In this document: piece by piece, positions 29,001 through 35,555 of the stretch
Position numbering within the stretch: position 1 is the first letter of the stretch
Layout: each line of letters starts with the position of its first letter
Source of the DNA: Planctomycetota bacterium
Lineage (GTDB): Bacteria > Planctomycetota > UBA1135 > UBA2386
Reading direction: 5' to 3'
Length of the DNA stretch: 43,182 nt
Assembly (NCBI GenBank): GCA_020851075.1
Contig: JADZDL010000014.1
Span: 1 to 43,182 of the forward strand
Program-made: the position numbers and the translations under genes
The notes under the pieces: generated by a model
What the model was told of the DNA's origin: nothing
Database searches by the model: none
The model's input: the letters and a program-made list of their open reading frames with translations, nothing else

Positions 29001-29499
29001 CGCTGATCGGTTGCGCAAGCGCCTTGCCACCCGTGTCACGCAGCGCGGTGCCATTCAAGCGCTCGCCACCGACGAGCTGCACGAGGTAGGAACGGCCTGG
29101 CCGGAAGCCGCCGTTGTCGAACGTGTTGTTGGTCGGGAATCGCGGCACGAACTGCAATCGCCGGCCCGTGGTCGCATCGCCGGGGCTCCGCGCCAGCGCG
29201 AAGTCACCGGCCACCTGTTCACTCAGCACATTGCCGAGCTGGTCGAACACCTGGAAGCTCACCGTGTTCAGGTTCGCGCTGTCCAGGTTGACGGGGTGGT
29301 TGAAATCGATCTGGATCGGATCGTTCAAGTACAACCGCCCGTTCGCCGAGGGGTCGGTCTGCAGGACCAGGAAAGCTCCCGCGGTTCCAAGGGAACCCGT
29401 TGTGGAGCTACCACCGCCCGAGCAGGCGGCAACTGCGGCCACAACGGACAGGGCCAAAACGACCTTGGAGGGGGTCCGGGCTTGGTTCACTCGATTCAT
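26068..29499 (-). CDS. Large lipoprotein with poly-glycine solenoid-like region (C)
   Basis: A 1143-residue protein with the start at the ATG at 29499. The signal ends VAAC (lipidated Cys 26) followed by SGGGSS. Two Big_5-like Ig domains lie in about 35-330: YLNDPIQIDFNHPV, FRPGRSYLVQLVGG and VEVRLNFDQPLNP. From about 450 to 705 the chain is Gly-rich, with two runs of nine glycines (codons at 27625-27651 and 27538-27564) and GGGGGAGAGG. Each is followed by short hydrophobic strands: VLIVKALGDIIV, MVVLMSATRIEI. This suggests a parallel beta-solenoid with glycine loops. The C-terminus ends PELHFLRLPFRF. A paralogue of the 617-residue protein at 19854. The function is unknown; surface location is inferred. 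Confidence 0.78.
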   Translation of the reverse strand: MNRVNQARTPSKVVLALSVVAAVAACSGGGSSTTGSLGTAGAFLVLQTDPSANGRLYLNDPIQIDFNHPVNLDSANLNTVSFQVFDQLGNVLSEQVAGDFALARSPGDATTGRRLQFVPRFPTNNTFDNGGFRPGRSYLVQLVGGERLNGTALRDTGGKALAQPISVQFSTAEGTAPSQLFRNSAAGGPARVSLDLSPTPDTTGVVLNKLGQPDVEVRLNFDQPLNPSATNVPVALDTNPLVRNVNARGRVFLEYDDPILGANTWIPADVELESNRLDGATLVLRPVGVLPNNATIRVIVESSLEDISGESNVSNAAYNRVFGSFQTRRAYEEQFDSVIESFLDSSSLDLSAAFGEPVADVGAGFIKAGFAFEGSATNLEFEPSAQTVLLNTNFTQVTPKAGVPYNVSGGVFNFKNVKIPQGVTVQGQGTNPMVWLVSGNFEVAGTLSVRGGDGTRANTIASANFPKAGGYGACGGGDGGAGSPSTSLRDEVGGTGNGPLQRPLGGGTGGRLACAAGCGRGSGGGGGSLATQGDPNYRTKTIAANPPATSQPTFVQQTGSGGQGCTGNAGTASRQLSGGTPGAAVFIDSRDDNNFWGSAINFRLGLRIAGELSVPIGGGGGGGGGDLSYNTSCTTSDVNFANDSSGGGGGGGGGVLIVKALGDIIVRESGRITADGGSGGGGEQANTGWKGGGGGAGAGGMVVLMSATRIEINTHGGNSTVAPFGRIDTYAQKDYDFAISADGGVCTTGTTLAPIVVGKYPANRGQETITAATYDSMPLGALGGMGIVQLMAPPGTNADGTNTVLDDNIRVLRQGIELSGALKQQMLAWRGFPNAQGTLVDDNGTPTNIGDNEGDIRPAPMLMPVPFSATSRIRSKWLDTGASDRIRQNFDNGDTRTIVDPTGTPGSLYGPIYQFAGIDSTTGYASYASAGGESVKINYPLVVPATSILSSDTNATFLDKPSYRVQLSTAALGGTVDLYSQYEAEVLDAVGSVVGSFRILSHTDRVLQLSPESGAFPATARDVQVRAKFFQVITSGQEGLGSTYPGSVGGQRVPNSNVRIGFAFHQDPANSAATRYPAAAGTYVYNLEDPLVQEAVRQLGASYVQFDILFDCNFRSTPGDTPPALGPSSPRPELHFLRLPFRF

Positions 29500-29705
29500 G
29501 GCACGATGCAGGTGGTCATCCGCAACAGCGAGTCGCTTGACCACTCGGGGATCAGGGCACGGGAGAACAGGGAGAGTTCCGCGGGAGAAGCGGATCGGGA
29601 GCAGTCTACCTCCTACCTGCGGCGGCGCCGAGGCAGAATCCGGGGCAAGCAGATAGACGCGATGCCATGGGCATCACGCAAGGAGACTGCGGGGATTCGA
29701 AAGCA

Positions 29706-29742
29706 AAAAAGAGCATTGGCCTCGGCGTGGCGCCGAGGCCAG
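29706..29742 (-). terminator. Rho-independent terminator after the 1300-residue lipoprotein gene
   Basis: An 11-base perfect stem (29718-29728 with 29732-29742) with a three-base loop, followed on the minus strand by ATGCTC and six T. It begins eight bases past the stop codon and is a textbook terminator, although the T-run is spaced six bases from the stem. Confidence 0.88.
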
Positions 29743-29750
29743 GGGCGATC

Positions 29751-32700
29751 TCACTGCACCCGCTGGAAGCGGTAGGACAGCGAGAAGGTCTCGATCGCGG
29801 GCGCCACCGGGGGGTTGGCGTCCACGTTGTTGCTCGTCACGAAGCGCCAGTTGACGTAGCGGATATCCCGCGGCGTGAAGGCTTCGTTCGGGCCGGCAAA
29901 GCGGATCGTGTAGGACGGATCCATGAGCTGGTTCGGGTCGTCAACGTAACCGGTGACCGTGCGGTTGTAGAAGTAGGTCCACCAGTTGCGAGCCGTCGTC
30001 GTGCTCGGGATCGTGCGCGTGTCCCACTTGCGCAGGTGCGCGTCGGCCGCCTTGAACGGATCCAACGGGAAGTTGACGGCGTCGGGTTGCAGCTGGGGGC
30101 GAACCTCTGCCGCCGTCTGCCACAGCGTGTTGGGATACAGCGAAGTCGCCGCCTGCGCCCACTTCGTGTAGTACCACGGCGCCCCGTCAACCGCACTGGC
30201 GGCACGGAACTGCGGCACGACCGAGGTGCCACCCGGCATCTGCGAGAGTGGCGGGTCGAACTCGAACGCAAAGGTCGGCACGACATCCGCCGGACGCGTG
30301 CTGGTGCCCGCGGTCAGGTAGAACGGGCCAAGGCGCGGATCGGCGTAACCTTCCGGCACGCGATGCGGGTTGTTGAGGTCGACGAACCCGTTCGTGATCA
30401 CGCTCTGCCGCTTCAGCAGATCCATCATGATCCAGTAGAACGAGTTGTCCGAGGGCGTCGTCGCCGCACCACTCGGGTAGCTGTAGCCGCCCGAAGCCGA
30501 GTTCCACTGACTGTCGCCGGGACCGCGGCAGATCTGGGCGCCGCCCGTGGGCAGCGGCGGACGGCCGGCCGAGTAGGTGCGGAAGTTCGGCACCGGGCTC
30601 GACTGCACCGTCAACGCGATCTGCCAACCGTTCGTGCCCAGTGCGACGTAGCCGTTGCCCGCCGGCAGGTTGGCCGAATCGCAGTAGGTCCAGAAGTCGG
30701 CCAGCAACGGCAGCGCGATGTTGCCGACGAGACCACCCGTGAAGTTCTCGCGGGTCGACGTCGCCGTCAGGCTGTGGTTCGCGCAGTCGTTCCAGAACGA
30801 ATTCACGAACTTGATCGCGCCCGTGTCATCCACCCAGTGCTGGCCAAGGCCACCACCGAACGGCGACAGGATGTAGGGCGCGTAGGACGTGCCCGCGGCC
30901 GTGTCGTTACCTTCGTTGGAAACGCAGCCCTGTTCGGTCACGGTCTCGTCGCGATAGACGAAGTAGGGCTTCTGGAAGGTCGGCAGCGGCAGGAAGCGGT
31001 TTACGTGGTTGACCTCGTAGACCACCTGCGCCGGATCGATCGTCATCGGCGTATCGACGTAGGCCGGCCACGGGCTCGGCTGCGACTCGATGACCGTGCC
31101 CGTGCCCGTCGGCGCCGGGTTCCAGACGTAGTTCTTCTGGAAGACCGGCTGCACGCCGGAGTTCGGCAGCGACGGCAAGGAGCTGAAGTCACCGACGCAC
31201 GGCACCGGGCGCCACTCGGAGTGACCAAGGAACATGCTCACGCGGTCGAACTCGTCAAAGACGAGAACGGTGCCCGTGAACGGCGCCCAATACATCTGCT
31301 CAACGTCGAGGTTGAAGTCGTATGGATCCGTGCGCGAAAGGCTCAGATCGACTTCGCGCCACAGGGTCTGCAGACGGCAACCGTACGGATTGAGCGGGTT
31401 CTGGATACCGGCCGTGAACAAGGTCGTCGCCGAGTTGGACGCGACCTGGTTCTCACTCGAGATCGAGGTCGGGCACCACGCCAGGTTGGTGCCTTGCGCC
31501 CCCACCGGCGCCTGGTTCAGGTTGTCAGCCACCTGACGCACACGGGTCGTCGGGCGCGCTTGCAGCTTGCCATCGAGGTAGACAAACGCACCGACCAGAT
31601 CTTCCAGCGGGTAGGAGGCCGCCGGCACCGCCGAACCCGGAGCGGGGACTTCGGCCGGAGTCAGGTAGGAAGGCTGCTCGTCTTCGTCGCGGCTCGCAAA
31701 ACGGCGAACCAGGGACACCGCCAGGTTGTTCTCGAAGAACGGCACCGTGCCGTTCATGCGCGTATCCACGGTGAACGGGATGACGACGTTGTTGTTGTAG
31801 GCAGGCGTCGACGCTTGCAGATCAATCTCGTTGCCGGCGAGGTCGCGAATGCCACCGTCGGCCGAGTTGGCGATCAGGTGCAGGAAGAAGCGGTAATCGG
31901 CACCAGCCGGCGGATTCCGCATCGTGTCATCGAGGTAGAAACCGGTCGTCGGCTGCAGGCGCAACGCAGTCTGCGACCCGTCCTCGTCAAACACCCGAGC
32001 CGTGACCAGGTACGGAGTGCGGTACTTCGCGAGATTGAACGCGGCCGGGTCCATGCCCTGTTGCCCCGCATTGTTCGGAACCGTCGCGATGAAGTCGTCG
32101 ATGCCGGCCTGACTGGCCAGATCGCGCATCGCGAAGAAGAAGGTGTCGGCCCACTTCACGGTGCTGGTGTCGACCGGCTTCGTGAAGCGCACGACGGCAC
32201 CTGCGAACGGCGAGACGTTCTCGTTGGGCGCACTCGGCGAACCATCGAGGTTGGGCAGCGGCGTCGGCGTGAAGCCGAGGAAGTAGCGCGGATCGTCGCC
32301 CGCCCCCGGACCTGCGCCGGCGGAAAACTCCGCGACGCAGACCGCTCGCGGCGCATTCAGCACCAGCCACGGCTCACGTTCGGAAGTCGACGCGGGATAA
32401 CCGGGAATATTGCGCGGGTCGATGCTCTCGAGGTTCGTGACGTTGCGCACGCGCACCCGCACGTGCTGCGCGGACGGCTGGCCACGATCGTCGTCGGGGT
32501 CAACCACGACTTCCGACGTCGCAAAGGGCACACCTGAGTTGCCGGTGATGAAGCGGAACACGTCGCCGACATCGACCTCGTGGTTGATGCCGTCCTTGTA
32601 GACCGTGATCTCGTGTGTGAACTCGTTGATGCGCTCAACGCGCTCGAGATACATGACGATCTCGCCGACGATGCGCAGCGGCAGCGGATCGCGCACGAAC

Positions 32701-33653
32701 CCCTTCGCCAGGTCCGCCGACGTGTCGTCAGCGTTGCCCGAACGGAAGTCGCGCACGATGGACTTGCGCCCACTGTTGTTCAGCCCCGTGAGTCCGAGTG
32801 GTTCGCGCAGACTTGGAATCGCCAGCGGCCCTTCCATCGCGATCGCCACGCGGATGTTGGCGCTGACCTGGTCAGGCGACGCTGGCAGACCAGCCGCATT
32901 GTTGCGGGTCTGGTACTGCAAGCCTTCGGTGCCGAGCAGAACCGGGTCGAGAATCAGTGTGGTCTCCCCCACGACGACGCGCACCGGAATCGGCTCCACA
33001 CCACCAGCCTGGTTGGGATCACCCGCAAGGCGCAGCAGCTGAACGGCTTCCGTATTGCGCAGACCGACGACTTCGCCGGCGGAATTGCGTTCCACGAAGA
33101 AGCTGTCCTCGACGCCCAACGGCGCCGAGAAATTGATCTGGACCGCGGAATTGCGCGGCACCACGGCAAATGGCCGTCCCGGGCCATTCTGTCCATAGAT
33201 CATCGGCGTCACTTCGCGCGCCTGATTGTCCAGCGCCTCGAACGCCGCCTTGAAGGCATCCGACGTCAGTTCGCGCGTGATGAAAAGGCGCGGCTGCAGC
33301 GTGTCCGGATCCGAGCCGATGAAGTCGTAGAGGATCTCGTCGTCGCGCTTGTTCTCATTGGTCGCGCGCTCGTCCTGGATATCCGGGCCGACCAGCACGT
33401 CCTTGCGATACAACGCGCGCGTCGAGCCCTCCGGCGTCGTCTGCAGGCCGTACACGTCGACAAGCCGACCGTACTGGACGCTTGACACCTGAGGCTGACG
33501 CGTCGAGGGCGTCACGCTTCCGGTCGTGCCACCGCCCCCACCGCTGCAGGCAGCGAGTAGAGAGCCGGCAGCCAGCGCGGCAGCACGAAGGAACCGATTC
33601 CGCGTCGAATCCGCGGCGATCGGCAACGAAGGGCAGGAGCTGTTGTCTGACAT
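29751..33653 (-). CDS. Giant Ig-like-domain lipoprotein (B), paralogue of A
   Basis: A 1300-residue protein with the start at the ATG at 33653. The signal has an extended n-region with TRNRFLRAAALAAGSLLAAC (lipidated Cys 36), a near twin-arginine pattern with Arg-Asn-Arg. It shares GRLVDVY (62-68), VPRNSAVQINF (165-175), GLPAS (255-259) and VRDFRSGN (300-307) with the protein at 21904. Matching later pieces are MYWAPFTGTVLVFDEFDR and IALPLLADFWTYCDSA, then a C-terminus with YVNWRFVTSNNV and SLSYRF. Big_5 features include GAVVRFTKPVDTS and IRDLAGNEI. No catalytic motif was found. Probably a surface-anchored structural protein, the first of the four-gene array, terminated at 29706-29742. Confidence 0.8.
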   Translation of the reverse strand: MSDNSSCPSLPIAADSTRNRFLRAAALAAGSLLAACSGGGGGTTGSVTPSTRQPQVSSVQYGRLVDVYGLQTTPEGSTRALYRKDVLVGPDIQDERATNENKRDDEILYDFIGSDPDTLQPRLFITRELTSDAFKAAFEALDNQAREVTPMIYGQNGPGRPFAVVPRNSAVQINFSAPLGVEDSFFVERNSAGEVVGLRNTEAVQLLRLAGDPNQAGGVEPIPVRVVVGETTLILDPVLLGTEGLQYQTRNNAAGLPASPDQVSANIRVAIAMEGPLAIPSLREPLGLTGLNNSGRKSIVRDFRSGNADDTSADLAKGFVRDPLPLRIVGEIVMYLERVERINEFTHEITVYKDGINHEVDVGDVFRFITGNSGVPFATSEVVVDPDDDRGQPSAQHVRVRVRNVTNLESIDPRNIPGYPASTSEREPWLVLNAPRAVCVAEFSAGAGPGAGDDPRYFLGFTPTPLPNLDGSPSAPNENVSPFAGAVVRFTKPVDTSTVKWADTFFFAMRDLASQAGIDDFIATVPNNAGQQGMDPAAFNLAKYRTPYLVTARVFDEDGSQTALRLQPTTGFYLDDTMRNPPAGADYRFFLHLIANSADGGIRDLAGNEIDLQASTPAYNNNVVIPFTVDTRMNGTVPFFENNLAVSLVRRFASRDEDEQPSYLTPAEVPAPGSAVPAASYPLEDLVGAFVYLDGKLQARPTTRVRQVADNLNQAPVGAQGTNLAWCPTSISSENQVASNSATTLFTAGIQNPLNPYGCRLQTLWREVDLSLSRTDPYDFNLDVEQMYWAPFTGTVLVFDEFDRVSMFLGHSEWRPVPCVGDFSSLPSLPNSGVQPVFQKNYVWNPAPTGTGTVIESQPSPWPAYVDTPMTIDPAQVVYEVNHVNRFLPLPTFQKPYFVYRDETVTEQGCVSNEGNDTAAGTSYAPYILSPFGGGLGQHWVDDTGAIKFVNSFWNDCANHSLTATSTRENFTGGLVGNIALPLLADFWTYCDSANLPAGNGYVALGTNGWQIALTVQSSPVPNFRTYSAGRPPLPTGGAQICRGPGDSQWNSASGGYSYPSGAATTPSDNSFYWIMMDLLKRQSVITNGFVDLNNPHRVPEGYADPRLGPFYLTAGTSTRPADVVPTFAFEFDPPLSQMPGGTSVVPQFRAASAVDGAPWYYTKWAQAATSLYPNTLWQTAAEVRPQLQPDAVNFPLDPFKAADAHLRKWDTRTIPSTTTARNWWTYFYNRTVTGYVDDPNQLMDPSYTIRFAGPNEAFTPRDIRYVNWRFVTSNNVDANPPVAPAIETFSLSYRFQRVQ

Positions 33654-34138
33654 GATCCTCAACAGGAGCTGTTGTTTCCGAACTTCGTTGGGCCCCTGCC
33701 ATCAGGCAGAGTCTTGGAAGTGCAGAACTGCGGACACAAGAGTCGACCCCGCCTTCGCTTCCAGACCGTCGCGTCCATGAGGGCAGGCGCGGGGACCAGT
33801 TGCGGGACGAGAGCCATGGGATGTTACATCGGGTGGCGCTGGATGTCGGCTCTAGTGACCATGCCACCCAGGCCAGGGGGACGAGCGATGTTCATCAAAC
33901 ATCATGCCGCCCAGCGCACAGATGGCAAGAGCCCACAAGACTCTCTCGGCAATGGGGTTAGAGAGACGTGATCGGATCGGGGAAGCGACCATGACGAGGC
34001 ACCTGCGCGCTTCTCGGGTGCGATATCGCTCGGCGGATTCTCCAAGCCGTCCCGCGACAAGACGTTCCAGTCGAGTAGACGTGCGGAGCAAGAAATGCGA
34101 GGAGCACAACGCATGGCCGAACCCCCGCCAGAACGGTC
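33654..34138. other. 485-base gap between pyrB and the lipoprotein array
   Basis: This stretch holds the promoter and leader of the 1300-residue lipoprotein gene on the minus strand, including a small hairpin CAACAG-GAG-CTGTTG at 33660-33674 just before its start codon. I see no tRNA, no insertion sequence and no convincing -10/-35 pair. A possible 46-codon ORF lies at 33852-33992. Confidence 0.5.
33852..33992 (-). CDS. Possible small membrane peptide
   Basis: A 46-codon minus-strand ORF from an ATG at 33992, with AGGTG seven bases upstream. It has a basic N-terminus, one hydrophobic stretch (ERVLWALAICALGGMMF) and a polar C-terminus containing RSSPWPGWHGH. This is the layout of a single-pass small protein, but coding potential is hard to judge at this length and GC content. 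Confidence 0.25.
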   Translation of the reverse strand: MVASPIRSRLSNPIAERVLWALAICALGGMMFDEHRSSPWPGWHGH

Positions 34139-35482
34139 TCAGTTCTGGGCTGCCACAAATCCGGCCGCCTGCGCCTGCGCTTCGGATTCGAAGTAGACAC
34201 GGTCTTCCGACTTGATGCGCCGAGCCTCGGCAGAGTTGTAGCGGTGGAAGGCGCGACTCTGCAGGTGACCGACAAAGCGGGCCTCCACTTCGCGCTCGCA
34301 GTACGCGCAGGACAGCACCGGAGGCACCTCCGCTTCGCGCAACCGGAAGTCGCGCACGAGGTACCGCACGCCTTCGTTGTTGGTGATGCAACGCTCGTTG
34401 CGACAACGTAGCCCCGCCCCGGCCTCCATTCCCGGACTGACCGAGAGCATCGCTGGCCGCGCGGATCGCAACTGGATCTTGCCGAGCAGGAAGGCCATCA
34501 GCGCCATGCGCATCGGCACACCAAGCTCCGCCTGCCGGAAGTAGACCGACCGCGGATCGTCATCGACGTCGTAGTCAATCTCGTCGACGCGCGGCAACGG
34601 ATGCATGATGCGCGCATCCTTGGCGGCAGCGGCATCGAGGGTCTTGCGACCCAATCGCGGATAATTCGCAGTCGTCTCGCCGGTGTGACGCTCGCGCTGC
34701 GCTCGCGTCATGTAGATCGCGTCGATGCGATTCACTTCGACGTTGGTGAGGTTGGTGAATAGAGCCAGCTGGTGCGGTTTGCTCGACGTGAGGTACGCCG
34801 CGGCGTTGCTGCTGCCGGCGATGCCAGGCAGATCACCGACGGAGGCCGCTGCGGTCTGGATCCCGAAATCGCGGCGCAGGCGATGCAGCACGTAGTCGGG
34901 CAACTCAAAGCCCGGATACGGCATCGTCACGATGTTGGCGCCAAATCGGGCCAGCGCGTAGCAGAACGAGTGGATCGTGCGCGAGTAGCGCAGATCGCCG
35001 CAAAGCACCACTTCGAGGCCTTCCAAGCGCCCCTTTTCCTTCCAGAGCGTGTAGAGATCGCACAGGGTCTGGGTCGGATGTTCGTGCGCACCATCGCCAC
35101 CATTGACGACGGGCACGCGGGCGTAACGCGCCGCAACGCGGGCAGCACCATCCTCGGGATGACGTACGACGAGGATATCCGCGTAGCTACCGCCGACGAC
35201 GCGCACGGTGTCGGCCAGGGACTCGCCTTTCGAGCGGCTCGTGTTCTTCTCGTCCGCAGCCGTGATGACCCCGCCACCTAGGCGCAGCATGGCCGATTCG
35301 AACGACAACCGCGTGCGCGTGCTCGGCTCGAAGAAGAGCGTCGCCATGATCGTGCCGGAGCACAGATTGGACCACGCCCTGAGGTTGCCGCGGAACTCGT
35401 CCGCATGGTGAAAGAGTTCGAGGATCTCCGCCGTGCTCAGGTCCTCGATGGATACCAGATCGCGCTTTTCGTGGTCGGCCAT
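34139..35482 (-). CDS. pyrB: Aspartate carbamoyltransferase fused to PyrI-type zinc domain and Ada-like tail
   Basis: A 447-residue protein. Residues 1 to about 335 are an ATCase catalytic chain: STRTR (54-58, carbamoyl phosphate), K84 and E87 in the mobile loop (SKGES), HPTQ (135-138), DLRYSRT (163-169) and HPLPR (294-298). It makes carbamoyl aspartate for pyrimidine synthesis. Then, after a short linker, C360, C365, C392 and C395 (CRNERCITNNE and SCAYCERE) match the zinc domain of the PyrI regulatory chain, but PyrI's nucleotide-binding domain is absent. Residues about 402-442 (FVGHLQSRAFHRYNSAEARR, then RVYFESEAQAQAAGF) look like an Ada-type metal-binding repeat that has lost its cysteines. 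An ATG at 35497, five codons upstream, is a possible start. No pyrI gene is nearby. Confidence 0.9.
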   Translation of the reverse strand: MADHEKRDLVSIEDLSTAEILELFHHADEFRGNLRAWSNLCSGTIMATLFFEPSTRTRLSFESAMLRLGGGVITAADEKNTSRSKGESLADTVRVVGGSYADILVVRHPEDGAARVAARYARVPVVNGGDGAHEHPTQTLCDLYTLWKEKGRLEGLEVVLCGDLRYSRTIHSFCYALARFGANIVTMPYPGFELPDYVLHRLRRDFGIQTAAASVGDLPGIAGSSNAAAYLTSSKPHQLALFTNLTNVEVNRIDAIYMTRAQRERHTGETTANYPRLGRKTLDAAAAKDARIMHPLPRVDEIDYDVDDDPRSVYFRQAELGVPMRMALMAFLLGKIQLRSARPAMLSVSPGMEAGAGLRCRNERCITNNEGVRYLVRDFRLREAEVPPVLSCAYCEREVEARFVGHLQSRAFHRYNSAEARRIKSEDRVYFESEAQAQAAGFVAAQN

Positions 35483-35530
35483 CGAAGGCGCGATCATGCA
35501 CACGACAAGGCCCGGCGACAACGACGAACG

Positions 35531-35549
35531 CGATCCCGTGCCGGGATCG
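35531..35549 (-). promoter_or_regulatory. Hairpin between the MnmE-like GTPase gene and pyrB
   Basis: CGATCCCG-TGC-CGGGATCG is an eight-base perfect stem with a three-base loop, in the 73-base gap before pyrB. On the minus strand it is followed by CGTTCGTCGTTGTCG, moderately T-rich. It could be a terminator for the upstream genes or an attenuator for pyrB. No PyrR-binding or leader-peptide pattern was recognised. Confidence 0.4.
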
Positions 35550-35555
35550 GCGCGA

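Noticed and set aside
29667..32537. 956-codon plus-strand open frame opposite lipoprotein B
   Set aside because: It has the same Arg/Val/Asp-rich shadow composition and no signal or motif.
33852..34406. 184-codon minus-strand frame overlapping the end of pyrB
   Set aside because: The N-terminal two thirds lies in the wrong frame inside pyrB with Arg/Ser/Leu shadow composition. Only the last 46 codons are worth keeping as a weak candidate.
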